From: Paenibacillus aceris
GTDB taxonomy: Bacteria; Bacillota; Bacilli; Paenibacillales; NBRC-103111
Direction: 5' to 3'
NCBI RefSeq assembly: GCF_017874035.1
Contig: NZ_JAGGKV010000003.1
Coordinates: 124,001-188,000 of the forward strand
Length of the DNA stretch: 64,000 nt
Part shown: positions 1-9,556 of the stretch, in pieces
Numbering within the stretch: the stretch's first letter is position 1
Layout of the letters: every line of letters begins with the position of its first letter
Made by a program: the position numbers and the translations under genes
Notes under the pieces: model-generated
The model's input: only the letters and a program-made list of their open reading frames with translations
Told to the model about the DNA's origin: nothing
Database searches by the model: none

Positions 1-949
1 CTAATATCGCTACTTTAAGACCGTTAAAAGTAATGAGTCTTTTGCTAGCTTTTTTATATAACATCGTTTTTTGATCATTGTTTACATCAATGGCAGCTTT
101 AACGGTTCTTAACTCATAACCGTGTTGTCTTGCAATATACTCAAGTGCTTTTGTATCTTTTGGGAAGCATGATCCACCAAAACCAATTCCCGCATTTAAA
201 AATTTGCTTCCGATGCGTTCATCAAAACTCATGCCTTTTGCAACATCATGAATATTCGCACCAACCAGTTCACATAGATTCGCAATATCATTCATATAGG
301 AAATTTTAAGGGCAAGGAAGTCATTAGATGCATACTTTATCATTTCAGCGGATCTTCTATTTACTGAAACAATAGGCAATCCAAACAGTTCATATATCTT
401 CATCAACTGTTCTTCAGCCCATTTACTTTCTGTTCCGATAATAATCCTTTCTGCATGAAGCGTATCATGTACAGCAGATCCTTGTGCTAAAAACTCTGGG
501 TTCGATGCTACTTCAACTCTCACATTATGAACTAAAAAGTCATGAATAAATTGCTCGACCTTATCATTAGTTCCAACTGGAACTGTAGATTTTACCACTA
601 CAAGACAATCCTTTTCTATAGTTTCAGCAATTTGCCTTGCAACAGTTGCTATATATGAAAGATTTGCAGAACCATCTGGCTGTTCTGGAGTACCTACACC
701 TATAAAGATCGCATCTGCGTCCTTATAGGCAGCTTTGTAATCTGTTGTATAATCTATTCTCCTAACAGCATAATTCTTCTGCATCAGTTCTTCCAAACCG
801 GCTTCGAAAATTGGAGAAACACCAGACTTCATTAACTTCACTTTATTTTCATCAATATCAACACATGTTACTTGATGACCCACTTCAGCAAAACAAACGC
901 CTGCTACTAAGCCAACATAGCCAGTTCCCGCTACTGCGATTTTGAACAT
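1..949 (-). CDS. ugd: UDP-glucose 6-dehydrogenase, 3' end cut by window edge
   Basis: The frame opens at an ATG (947-949) and stays open for 316 codons to the window edge, so the C-terminal end is missing. The protein begins MFKIAVAGTGYVGLVAG, an NAD-binding GxGxxG Rossmann fold. It carries the family active-site motif GFGGSCFPKD with the catalytic cysteine at about residue 261. The family oxidises UDP-glucose to UDP-glucuronate, a cytosolic step that supplies acidic sugar for capsule or exopolysaccharide. It is the last gene visible in the polysaccharide cluster, about 150 bp after the flippase gene. The family call is firm. UDP-glucose rather than a related UDP-sugar or UDP-ManNAc is the likeliest substrate, from overall similarity to TuaD/Ugd. 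Confidence 0.93.
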   Translation of the reverse strand, partial: MFKIAVAGTGYVGLVAGVCFAEVGHQVTCVDIDENKVKLMKSGVSPIFEAGLEELMQKNYAVRRIDYTTDYKAAYKDADAIFIGVGTPEQPDGSANLSYIATVARQIAETIEKDCLVVVKSTVPVGTNDKVEQFIHDFLVHNVRVEVASNPEFLAQGSAVHDTLHAERIIIGTESKWAEEQLMKIYELFGLPIVSVNRRSAEMIKYASNDFLALKISYMNDIANLCELVGANIHDVAKGMSFDERIGSKFLNAGIGFGGSCFPKDTKALEYIARQHGYELRTVKAAIDVNNDQKTMLYKKASKRLITFNGLKVAIL

Positions 950-1099
950 ATTGTATACTTCCTTACCCTAGTATTTTTATTAAATTCTTAGATCTCCAGA
1001 TATTATTTCTCTCATTTGAAGAACGATGAAGAATGATATAGTATTTATTATACTTGAAAGGAATTGAAAACAGCATCGCTATAATTTTGTACTTAATAA
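950..1099 (-). promoter_or_regulatory. spacer before ugd with possible own promoter
   Basis: This 150-bp AT-rich gap separates the flippase gene from ugd. A perfect TATAAT reads on the minus strand at 1047-1052, but no good -35 hexamer lies at the usual distance. The ugd gene may therefore have its own weak promoter. No convincing terminator is visible. Confidence 0.25.
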
Positions 1100-2392
1100 T
1101 TATGACTTTCCAGATGACTTTTTTTTTATCTCATCATTTAAGATTTTTTGAGACATTAGAAATGTATTAAAGTAAACTAAAGAGAGGGCTGATGAATAAA
1201 TGCCTACGGTCCAAAATGAATTCAAAAGTAGTATTTTTGAAATTGCAAAGGCGAAAAGAACCAATACTAGCCTAGCCGTGTCTAAAAAGAAAGCTTCTTT
1301 TTGCCTTTCAAATACTTCATAAACTCTACTTATAGGCATAAAAACCAATCGGGAGAATACTGAAATAGAAATTAATTGTGCGTATACCCCAGCATCACGC
1401 CACATATCACCAAATGCCAGTGAAAATAGAGAAGGACCCAATAATAATACAATACACATTGGGATTATCCCTATTAAAAACAGTTTTTTTAATAGAATTC
1501 TTGACAAAGACTTTAATTTCTGAGGATCCCTTTTCCCTATGTTTGCTGCTTCGCTATAAAAAACATCACTTATTGAATTTCCAATTAATGTAACAGGCAT
1601 ATTTATTACGGTTGTTGCTAAACCATATAATCCTGTAACTTGAGTACCAAAAAAAGCAGTAAGAAAAAACAGTGGAAGTTGGATTCCAGCAGCATTAAGA
1701 AATTGGCTAGGGGTTGAAAATAAAGGGAAATTTTTGTAGCGCTTTACCCCCCATAACATCTCTTTTTTACTAATTTTTTCAAGTGTAGTTCGCTTTAATA
1801 TTGGTTTAGAAAGGCTAACCATTCCCGCGCTTTGACCCGCAATCTTTCCAACTATCAATCCAACTGATCCAAAACCAAATGAACCAAGAAAAATATTAAG
1901 GGTGTTTTGAACTATACTCTGACTTAATTTGGTATTTGATATAGTCTTAAAATCTCGTTCTCTATAAGCCAATTGGATAAAAATATTATATAACCCAATA
2001 AAAAATAATCCAAAAGATATAAATAATTTATATTTATATAGGATGTCTAACCCCAATAATTGCAACAATGGTTGACTTACAAAAGCCAATATAATACTAA
2101 TAATAATTGTTATAGATAATAATATAATAATACTTACTGCGACCATATTAATTGCAACATTTTCATTCTCCGCAATTGCTATGGAAGATTCATACCTTAA
2201 AGAACCAAGAACTGATAACATACCAATTACTGCAGCATAAGCTGCCAAGACCCCATATTCCTCAGGTAAATATAACCTTGTAATGATTGGTGATACTAAA
2301 TAGTTAATTACTTGGGCTAGTACCGTACCTCCAGTTATTAATAAGACACTTTTTACAAAAGTATTTTTTAATAATTCCCCATGTTTGATCAT
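1100..2392 (-). CDS. Wzx-like polysaccharide flippase (MOP superfamily)
   Basis: This 430-residue, very hydrophobic protein has about 12 predicted membrane segments and starts MIKHGELLKNTFVKSVLLITGG, typical of polysaccharide transporters of the MOP superfamily. Such proteins flip undecaprenyl-linked repeat units across the membrane before polymerisation. The start at 2392 has an AGGAGA site five bases upstream. It lies in the AT-rich glycan-specific part of the cluster beside glycosyltransferases and a Wzy-like polymerase, as expected for a Wzx/Wzy-dependent pathway. The substrate cannot be read from the sequence. Confidence 0.88.
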   Translation of the reverse strand: MIKHGELLKNTFVKSVLLITGGTVLAQVINYLVSPIITRLYLPEEYGVLAAYAAVIGMLSVLGSLRYESSIAIAENENVAINMVAVSIIILLSITIIISIILAFVSQPLLQLLGLDILYKYKLFISFGLFFIGLYNIFIQLAYRERDFKTISNTKLSQSIVQNTLNIFLGSFGFGSVGLIVGKIAGQSAGMVSLSKPILKRTTLEKISKKEMLWGVKRYKNFPLFSTPSQFLNAAGIQLPLFFLTAFFGTQVTGLYGLATTVINMPVTLIGNSISDVFYSEAANIGKRDPQKLKSLSRILLKKLFLIGIIPMCIVLLLGPSLFSLAFGDMWRDAGVYAQLISISVFSRLVFMPISRVYEVFERQKEAFFLDTARLVLVLFAFAISKILLLNSFWTVGIYSSALSLVYFNTFLMSQKILNDEIKKKSSGKS

Positions 2393-2453
2393 AATTTTCT
2401 CCTGTTATCTCTACCTCTCTAACTTACTTTGATACTCGGATAAACTTATCTTT

Positions 2454-3575
2454 TTAGATATTGATAGTATCATTTAAAACCTGACTCCATCTGTTCTCCC
2501 ATATATTAATATTGAAGGCCTGGGAGATAGTCTGATATCCATTCTCCCCAAATCTTACACGTAAATTTTTGTCTAATATTAAACGTTCTAATGCATTAAA
2601 GAGTTGTACTTCATCTGGATTTACTAAAAGACCGTTGTACTGATCTACTACAACATTAGTAATTCCCCCCACATTTGTAGCAACTACCGCACAATTAGAT
2701 GACATTGCTTCTAATAATGATAGAGATGTACCCTCTGAACCAATTGTTGGAACAACAGCTATATGATACTCACTATGGAAAGAAAGACTATCTTCGCTTC
2801 TGTATGTTAAAAAGTTAACTCTTAAGTTGTCTCGAAAGATATCTTTTAAGTATTTTTCATCGGGCCCACTACCAGCAAAAGTAATATTTACGTTAGTATA
2901 CTTTTCTAAGAGTTTATGTGCCACTGCTGCAAATAACCTTGTACCTCTATACTTTTGGAACCGCCTTGCAAAAACGATATTAATTTTCCCATCTTGTTTT
3001 TTATTCGATTTATTTAATCGAGTACAGTTCGGTATTACTTCTATCTCTCTTTCAGTGTATGCTACCTGGGTTCTATACCAATTAAGGAAATTGTAGTCTA
3101 CAGCTATTAGCTTTTTAATATCATTGAGTCTCTTGATAGTTTTGTAAGCTTTTATTGCTCTCCAAAAAATAAACAACATATTTTTTTGATGAGAGAAATG
3201 CTCATGTCCCCTTACGTCCCATGTAATCCCATGCTGAATCCCAATGATTCTTTTTTCAGTATTTTTTACCGACATAGTCTCACATGCAAAAATAATAATA
3301 TCATTTTCATGGTTATAGTACTTCTTACATTCATCAAACAGAACTTTATTTTTTCTTTTCTTACTCCACTTTTTCTCCATTTCAATGCCATATACACTTA
3401 TGCCATCATATATATTGTTAAAATTAATATTTGAATATTGAAAAATAACTGGTTCTAAGTTGTTTTCCTTTATTACTTTCACCAACATCTTTATATATGT
3501 TTGAATACCACCAATACTTAAGTCTTTCCCATCAGGCGTATAGAAGTTCTCATATAAAATAAATACTCTTCTCAT
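2454..3575 (-). CDS. glycosyltransferase family 4 protein
   Basis: The 373-residue protein has the two-domain GT-B layout of GT4 enzymes. The N-terminal acceptor side contains DLSIGGIQTYIKML. The C-terminal donor side carries the EX7E-type motif EGTSLSLLE followed by AVVATNVGG near residues 285-310. It is cytosolic with no signal peptide or membrane segment. It probably adds one sugar to the lipid-linked repeat unit, retaining the donor linkage. Donor and acceptor are unknown. It sits between a GT2 gene and the flippase gene in the same orientation. Confidence 0.88.
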   Translation of the reverse strand: MRRVFILYENFYTPDGKDLSIGGIQTYIKMLVKVIKENNLEPVIFQYSNINFNNIYDGISVYGIEMEKKWSKKRKNKVLFDECKKYYNHENDIIIFACETMSVKNTEKRIIGIQHGITWDVRGHEHFSHQKNMLFIFWRAIKAYKTIKRLNDIKKLIAVDYNFLNWYRTQVAYTEREIEVIPNCTRLNKSNKKQDGKINIVFARRFQKYRGTRLFAAVAHKLLEKYTNVNITFAGSGPDEKYLKDIFRDNLRVNFLTYRSEDSLSFHSEYHIAVVPTIGSEGTSLSLLEAMSSNCAVVATNVGGITNVVVDQYNGLLVNPDEVQLFNALERLILDKNLRVRFGENGYQTISQAFNINIWENRWSQVLNDTINI

Positions 3576-3609
3576 TAATAATCGTTTCCTTACATTAAAG
3601 TAGTTTTGA

Positions 3610-4665
3610 TTAAATCATTCTTTTAGCCATTGCAAACACATTATAAAGATTCTTTTCCAAAAATACTTTTCCGGATAAAGCCCAATAGAGCGTTTTGATA
3701 TTCCCTCTGTGGATTAAAGAAATGATTAACCTCTGGTATCTCATTTGGTATCTAAGCGGTAAGTTTATTTCTCTTAAATTAGCATCAAGAACTGCTTGAA
3801 CAATCCAATTTTTTCTTTCTTTTTTATTAAATCTCATTTTATTTGAAAATGATAATTCTAATGCTTTTATAATATTGCAAATATATTCTCGCTCTACGAT
3901 ATCTAAAACATTTTTGTTTTGTGGATTCCAACTAACTATTGTCTCGTCTCTATATTGTTTTAACTGATATATTATCTCTAGATAATTAACTGGGTACTTA
4001 TCCCAAACTTTATTTAAATCATTTGTTAGATAAGTGTAAAATATGTGATCAATAAAACAAACATTTTCAGTATAGCTAATGTATCTTGATATAAATACTT
4101 CATCCTGATGTCTCCTCAATGGAGGAAATTCTATGGCATGCTCCTTGATTTTATGCAAGTCAAAAAACTTATTCCATGGTGCTCCCTGAATACCAAAATC
4201 ACTATCCATAGTAAAAAACTTTTCATAGTTTCTTCGAATTTCTTCTCCTGAGAAACTCTTTGGTTTAAAATTTTTTTCACTTATAGTTTTGCCACCTAAA
4301 TTAACATTTCTATATCCAAAGACCACTAGATCATAGTTATTGTTTGACATCGACTCTACTAATACTTCAATCGCGGTTGACTCAAGAAAATCATCAGCAT
4401 CAGGAAAGTATACGTAATCCCCGCTAGCTTTAGTTATTCCATAATTTCTTGCTGGACCAGATCCCTGATTACTTGTATGGAAAACACTCACATTAATAAA
4501 TTGTAAAGAAAGTTCCTTGCATTTCAAGTAACTTTTATCCTTCGAACCATCATCAATTAATATTATTTCTATATTTGAATATGTTTGTTTCAACATAGAT
4601 TCTACGCATTTAACAATTTTATCTTCCATATTATAAACAGGGATAACTACACTAACTTTTTTCAT
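3610..4665 (-). CDS. glycosyltransferase family 2 protein
   Basis: The N-terminal GT-A domain of this 351-residue protein starts VSVVIPVYNMEDKIVKCVES and contains IILIDDGSKD and the DxD-like metal site PDADDF near residue 91. The last 100 or so residues are not recognised. The start overlaps the end of the polymerase gene by 14 bp, so the two are probably translationally coupled. It likely transfers a sugar to the growing repeat unit on the inner membrane face. Specificity cannot be inferred. Confidence 0.88.
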   Translation of the reverse strand: MKKVSVVIPVYNMEDKIVKCVESMLKQTYSNIEIILIDDGSKDKSYLKCKELSLQFINVSVFHTSNQGSGPARNYGITKASGDYVYFPDADDFLESTAIEVLVESMSNNNYDLVVFGYRNVNLGGKTISEKNFKPKSFSGEEIRRNYEKFFTMDSDFGIQGAPWNKFFDLHKIKEHAIEFPPLRRHQDEVFISRYISYTENVCFIDHIFYTYLTNDLNKVWDKYPVNYLEIIYQLKQYRDETIVSWNPQNKNVLDIVEREYICNIIKALELSFSNKMRFNKKERKNWIVQAVLDANLREINLPLRYQMRYQRLIISLIHRGNIKTLYWALSGKVFLEKNLYNVFAMAKRMI

Positions 4666-5878
4666 TTTTCACTATCTCCCCAGTCTTGAAACACAAATTT
4701 AACATTATAGCAATATATATATAAAAATTACCCTCGATCACGAAACTTCCCGAAATAAAGTATCTTAGAAATAGAGCAACAGTAAAAATCATTGCCATAT
4801 TCTTGATTATTTCAATTTTGCTTAAAAGTATCGTTCTAACAATAAGATATAATATTATCAAAAGAAAAATTGATCCTAGCAAATATCCAAAAGATAATAA
4901 AAATTCATAAATAATATTGTGAACATAAATCGCACTAACTAATTGTCTATCCCCAAAAACTCCATAAATCTCCAACCCCATATTTTCCAAAGCATAATTT
5001 GCCTCAGTATATATAACATCTCTTCCTTGAGATTCTATTAATTGATTGTTAAAGATTTTTGTAAGAAATCTACTATTACTAGATTCCGCGAATTGCATTA
5101 ATAAATTTGTAAGTGCATCATTAAAAACAAAAATAGTTAATATTACTGTTGAGCCCAATATTAAAAATATAACTATTGTAAATTTTCCTCTTGCCTTAAA
5201 ATGAATGATTTCGTACATTATGATAAATAATACTAAAAAAAGAATTGGTGCTCTAGCTCCAAATACAAGTACATTAGCAAAACCTACTAAAAAGGCAATA
5301 AAATTAATAAGTTTTGGCTTCCGGCGAAAACTGTAATATATAAAAACAATAAAAGGTAATATGGAATATGAAAATTCCATATAATTTAGAGAATTCGAGT
5401 AATCAACTAACGTTATACCTATTGAACCTAAAATAATTGATAAATATGAAAATTTCTGAAATATCTCCGATGCATAACTCCAATTATCTATTTGAGCTAC
5501 GACAAAAATAGAAATTGGAATATAGTAGAAATACACCAACATCATGTTTGTCTCAGATAAATAGGAGCGACTGTTTTCAAATAATATATAATTTAAGAAA
5601 AAAAACAAAAGCACTAATAAATATATTCCCACTCTATTAACTGTAAAACCCCTATACTTAAAAACTTGTATATAAATAGCGAGTAATAATACTATATATA
5701 TAGATAAAGTAATTTGAGTTGTACTCGACATTCCAAATTTTACTTTCAGTATGGTATTAATAAAATCCAGAAAAACACTTAGAAGCAATACCCAACTAAG
5801 GGATTTTAGATATGCAATATTTCTTTTTTCATCAAATCTTCTTTTATGAGTACAGGCACTTTCACTAACAATCTTCAT
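4652..5878 (-). CDS. Wzy-like polysaccharide polymerase
   Basis: This 408-residue protein is almost wholly hydrophobic, with about 10-11 membrane segments and one larger loop (around residues 250-310), the usual shape of O-antigen or capsule polymerases of the Wzy/EpsG type. These families have very low sequence identity, so the call rests on topology and position among glycosyltransferases, a flippase and a chain-length protein. It would join repeat units on the outer membrane face. Codon use is strongly AT-rich, like its neighbours. Confidence 0.7.
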   Translation of the reverse strand: MKIVSESACTHKRRFDEKRNIAYLKSLSWVLLLSVFLDFINTILKVKFGMSSTTQITLSIYIVLLLAIYIQVFKYRGFTVNRVGIYLLVLLFFFLNYILFENSRSYLSETNMMLVYFYYIPISIFVVAQIDNWSYASEIFQKFSYLSIILGSIGITLVDYSNSLNYMEFSYSILPFIVFIYYSFRRKPKLINFIAFLVGFANVLVFGARAPILFLVLFIIMYEIIHFKARGKFTIVIFLILGSTVILTIFVFNDALTNLLMQFAESSNSRFLTKIFNNQLIESQGRDVIYTEANYALENMGLEIYGVFGDRQLVSAIYVHNIIYEFLLSFGYLLGSIFLLIILYLIVRTILLSKIEIIKNMAMIFTVALFLRYFISGSFVIEGNFYIYIAIMLNLCFKTGEIVKNEKS

Positions 5879-5922
5879 TCTTTCACTTCCAACATTTTTT
5901 TTGACTCACAACACGTTGGTAT

Positions 5923-6468
5923 TCACCTAGTTACAAGTTTATCACTTATTAATAGTAAATTTCTCTTTTGTTCTTCATTCAATGAATCAGTATTCATAGC
6001 ATAACTTTCAATTTTCTTTGAAAATGTTTCCCAATTACCCAGTTTCTTAGCTGGATTTCCGCCTATAATAATACCTGACTCGTTAAAAGATTTTGTAACC
6101 ACACTTCCTGCTGCAACAATTGTATTGTGCTTCAACTCAACTCCATACATAATCACACTTCTTGCCCCCAAAAAACAGTTATTTCCGATAGTTATCTTCC
6201 CAAATAAGTCCGTCATATTGGGTAATACCTTACAAATGCTGTTATCATGAGTGATAAATTGTACATTATTAGATATTGTAACATTTTCACCTATTGAAAT
6301 TAGATATGGTTCTGGTGTCATAATATTGGAGCATAAATTTGTTCCGGTTCCAATGTTCATACCATGTTTTCTAAAGTAATCATTTATTATTTCTTTATTA
6401 CTACCTAGTAATTTATATTTTAATTTTGCTAGAAAATATCTTAATTCATACATTTGGTTCCCCTCCAC
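5923..6468 (-). CDS. hexapeptide-repeat O-acetyltransferase
   Basis: The 181-residue protein shows left-handed beta-helix hexapeptide repeats (for example ISIGENVTISNNVQFITHD and ITIGNNCFLGARSVI) and the usual closing GGNPAKKLG. This is the Maa/NodL/serine acetyltransferase type that moves acetyl from acetyl-CoA to a sugar hydroxyl. It could decorate the polymer or a nucleotide-sugar precursor. It does not look like the longer PglD family, so it should not be assumed to complete a bacillosamine pathway. The start directly abuts the stop of the upstream GT2 gene (6469). The ATG 15 bp further in (MYELRYF) is an alternative start. Confidence 0.82.
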   Translation of the reverse strand: MEGNQMYELRYFLAKLKYKLLGSNKEIINDYFRKHGMNIGTGTNLCSNIMTPEPYLISIGENVTISNNVQFITHDNSICKVLPNMTDLFGKITIGNNCFLGARSVIMYGVELKHNTIVAAGSVVTKSFNESGIIIGGNPAKKLGNWETFSKKIESYAMNTDSLNEEQKRNLLLISDKLVTR

Positions 6469-7434
6469 TTACATACCTACCAATTTTGTGTGTACCCAAC
6501 TTAGAAAACGAAGTCCGCTTATAAATTTATATTTGGCACAAACAAGGAATACTCTTTTGGGAGTTGCTAGAAATGAAATTGATGAACTTCTAAACCATTC
6601 TGGGTTTTTGTTTCCATATTCATTAATATAGGTCATAATATCTTTATTACTTTTCCTAGCCTTACACATCATTAACAAACCACCATATAATAAATCACGT
6701 ACAGATTTCTCATTAATTTCTTTAGTATATTTCTTTTCAAGATTTTTTCTTAAAATCGAAAAGGAATGCACCATATCCTTTTCATCCATGTTCCTATTAT
6801 TTGACAATGAATTTTTTCTTTGAAAATAATAATATAAATTATGTTTTAAATAATATATAGAATCACATGCATCGAGTGCTAGACAAGTAAATGCAACATC
6901 TTCACATCGTCTAGTATTCGGAAAATGGACATTCTTTTCCTTTAATTTACTTAGAGAATAAAACTTACCCCATGTGTGATTGGATATAAAGGTAATCCCT
7001 TCAGACTTTGAGATAATCCCCTCATCTCCACGAATCATTGTCTGCATTGGTTGCCGTTCCCTATCACCTTTCAAATAATAATCATGAATTACACAATCAA
7101 AACCGTTGTTAGATATAATTTCATTAACTTTTTCTAACCAGTTCAACTCAACCCAATCGTCGTTATCTACAAAAGTAACCCAATCTCCTGAAGCTTTAGC
7201 CAATCCAAGATTTCTAGCATACCCCGGCCCCATATTTTCAGGTGTTTGTAAAATTTTGATGTCCAAATTGCTATTTTCTGCAAACCCCTTAATGCTTTGA
7301 TAAGAATCGTCCGTTGAACAATCATCAATTAATATGATTTCAAAATATTTCAAAGTTTGGTTTTCCAAGCTATGAAAGTATTGCTCCATTAAATAAAAAG
7401 AATTATAAACAGGTGTAATGATTGAAAACTTCAT
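6469..7434 (-). CDS. glycosyltransferase family 2 protein
   Basis: The GT-A fold of this 321-residue protein is shown by FSIITPVYNSFYLMEQYFHS, ILIDDCSTDDSY and the metal-binding VDNDDWVE near residue 90. The C-terminal third has a short hydrophobic stretch that may associate with the membrane. It is one of three GT2 enzymes in the cluster, so together with the GT4 enzyme a repeat unit of at least four to five sugars is plausible, counting the initiating sugar. Donor and acceptor are unknown. Confidence 0.88.
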   Translation of the reverse strand: MKFSIITPVYNSFYLMEQYFHSLENQTLKYFEIILIDDCSTDDSYQSIKGFAENSNLDIKILQTPENMGPGYARNLGLAKASGDWVTFVDNDDWVELNWLEKVNEIISNNGFDCVIHDYYLKGDRERQPMQTMIRGDEGIISKSEGITFISNHTWGKFYSLSKLKEKNVHFPNTRRCEDVAFTCLALDACDSIYYLKHNLYYYFQRKNSLSNNRNMDEKDMVHSFSILRKNLEKKYTKEINEKSVRDLLYGGLLMMCKARKSNKDIMTYINEYGNKNPEWFRSSSISFLATPKRVFLVCAKYKFISGLRFLSWVHTKLVGM

Positions 7435-7440
7435 TATTAT

Positions 7441-8685
7441 TTACTCCTTTACATTCACCACATACAATCCTCTCTGCCCTTTAAAGACAGAATCAAAGCA
7501 TATCTTATCCCCAGCTCTGTTCCATCTAGGATGCAGATCACATCGTACTTCGTTATCATATTTAAATGGTGCAAATACTTTTGCTAGTTCGCTAATCTTA
7601 TCACCATTCAAACAATATACTGTGGCTACCCTTGCTCTATTAGGGTATGTATCCGTTGCAACCTTACTTCCATCAGGAGAATAGCTCGGGTGTCCATCAG
7701 AAGTTAACTGAGTCCAAAGTAGTTGATAATTTTTCGTTCTATCTCCCATAAGGTAATATCCATTACCCTTAGCATTTTTACGAGCAAATGCTAGTACCTC
7801 AGTATTATTCTTCCAATAACAATGTGATGTCATATTATCATCACTTAAATTAAACATTTCTGTACCATCAATGTTTACAGTAACAAGTCTAGTATATTTT
7901 CTAGAGCCATCGAACCATCTATGGAGTATCATAAATCGATCTCCCGATGGATTTATCATAATATGGTTGACTTTATGCTCTGCATCTTTCATTTCTGGTC
8001 TTGGTTCAAAGTTTGCAAAGTCTGTATATTTCATTAAGGGACTTACTTTACCATTATGCAAATCAATGTGCCACAAACATGGCGTAGATGGACATTTTTC
8101 ATTTTGAGTTTCTTCTGGTAAATTAGAATATCCATAACCTTTACGTAACCGATGTAAGCGAGAAAAATCCAAAGTTATCGCAAACTTTCCGTCTTGAGAG
8201 ACACTGTAAACTGGCATATCAATGATTCTCTCTTGGTTGGTTTTAATATTTAATATTACAGAACAGTATTGCCCTTTTCGGAAATCATTGTATATAATAT
8301 TTTCTCTATAATCAGGGCCTAACCATTGAAGCATACAACCTTGCTGTACATTCCATGAATTAGTTTTTCCAATCACTTTGTATGAGTTATTATCTTTAGT
8401 GTCAAACAATAAAATATCTGCCGCTTCATAAGGTGCAACATCTGAAGAAGTATCCTTTGCTCTTAAGCAAAGCATGTACCTATCACTAGCATCCCATGGA
8501 GATTTATCATAATATCCAAAAAAGTACTCCATCCCATCATTTGGGGTAACCGCTATTATATTCCCCTCCGATTTAATCTTGGGCGATAAGGCATACATTG
8601 AAATTTGATATGCTCTTTTGATAACTTTTTTTATCGTTGGATATTTATTTAGTTGATAATTTATCTTCGCTTCTAAACTATTCAA
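7441..8685 (-). CDS. beta-propeller protein (TolB/PD40-like repeats), function unknown
   Basis: The 414-residue protein contains repeated WD40-like/PD40 strands such as HPSYSPDGSKVATDTY and HPRWNRAGDKICFDSV, each ending in a short beta strand, which suggests a six- or seven-bladed propeller. It has no signal peptide or membrane segment, so it is probably cytosolic. Propellers of this kind occur in oligogalacturonate lyases (PL22) and in TolB, but key catalytic residues could not be confirmed. Its place between glycosyltransferase genes suggests a role in polymer assembly or modification. No firm function is assigned. Confidence 0.6.
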   Translation of the reverse strand: MNSLEAKINYQLNKYPTIKKVIKRAYQISMYALSPKIKSEGNIIAVTPNDGMEYFFGYYDKSPWDASDRYMLCLRAKDTSSDVAPYEAADILLFDTKDNNSYKVIGKTNSWNVQQGCMLQWLGPDYRENIIYNDFRKGQYCSVILNIKTNQERIIDMPVYSVSQDGKFAITLDFSRLHRLRKGYGYSNLPEETQNEKCPSTPCLWHIDLHNGKVSPLMKYTDFANFEPRPEMKDAEHKVNHIMINPSGDRFMILHRWFDGSRKYTRLVTVNIDGTEMFNLSDDNMTSHCYWKNNTEVLAFARKNAKGNGYYLMGDRTKNYQLLWTQLTSDGHPSYSPDGSKVATDTYPNRARVATVYCLNGDKISELAKVFAPFKYDNEVRCDLHPRWNRAGDKICFDSVFKGQRGLYVVNVKE

Positions 8686-8697
8686 ATTGACACACCT

Positions 8698-9519
8698 CTA
8701 CGACTTTCTCAATAATTTCTTATATAACCAATTTTGTACATATATAGGACATAAAAACATCGCCGTCTGTCCTACTGCTACTGTTACGTAATCTCCAAAG
8801 CCTGAGTAGCCGAGCTTCCACAGGTTACGTATAGTTTCTATATAGCTTTTAGTATTCTCCCAACTTCTACGACGCTTCGAAAGATCATTATTTGAACGAA
8901 ATAACAATAATGACTCATTTATGTTTGCCGCCTTAAAACCTTTAAATAACATACGGCCAAATAGATCGACATCCTGGTTACGCCGTAAATCAGAATAACC
9001 TCCACATTCTAATACTTTACTCTTTTTATACATAACTGTCGGATGATTAAATGGACTTCTTCTTTTAGCGAATTCGTATATATCATCATGAGTTGTTGGA
9101 ACAATTCTTGATGATATTATTTTTTTCGGTTCATTAAAAAACTCATCTATCATAGTTCCAACTATAACCAGTTGTTTATCTTTCTTAAACGCATTTAATT
9201 GTTTCTCACATCTATTCGGCAGCGAAATATCATCGGTATCCATTCGTGCTACAAGTTCATTTTTACAATGTTTTAGTCCAAGATTAAGAGCTAACCCTAA
9301 ACCGATATTCCTCTCACTTACCACAATATTAAAAAGTTCTGAATATCTATCCTTGTACTCTTTTAACACGCCATCCAATTCGTCTGTTAGTGGTCCATCT
9401 TTAACAATAACAATCTCGTCTGGCATTACTGTCTGATTCAACATACTTTCAATACTTTGTTTCATAAATTCTGGTTTTTCTTTTTTATAAAGGGACATTA
9501 ATACACTGTATTTTTCCAT
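8698..9519 (-). CDS. glycosyltransferase family 2 protein
   Basis: This 273-residue GT-A protein starts YSVLMSLYKKEKPEFMKQS, has DEIVIVKDGPLTDE and the metal site RMDTDDISLPNR near residue 95. The shape matches the EpsE/WcaA-like group that adds a second or third sugar in exopolysaccharide repeats. It follows the initiating sugar transferase gene closely (37 bp), so it may add the second sugar, but that is an inference from gene order only. Confidence 0.88.
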   Translation of the reverse strand: MEKYSVLMSLYKKEKPEFMKQSIESMLNQTVMPDEIVIVKDGPLTDELDGVLKEYKDRYSELFNIVVSERNIGLGLALNLGLKHCKNELVARMDTDDISLPNRCEKQLNAFKKDKQLVIVGTMIDEFFNEPKKIISSRIVPTTHDDIYEFAKRRSPFNHPTVMYKKSKVLECGGYSDLRRNQDVDLFGRMLFKGFKAANINESLLLFRSNNDLSKRRRSWENTKSYIETIRNLWKLGYSGFGDYVTVAVGQTAMFLCPIYVQNWLYKKLLRKS

Positions 9520-9556
9520 AAAGTCTTACCTTTCATAAATCAACTTTAAAAGCATA

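Noticed and set aside
5923-6468. PglD-type bacillosamine acetyltransferase
   Set aside because: The protein lacks the N-terminal UDP-sugar binding domain of PglD and looks like a simple hexapeptide O-acetyltransferase.
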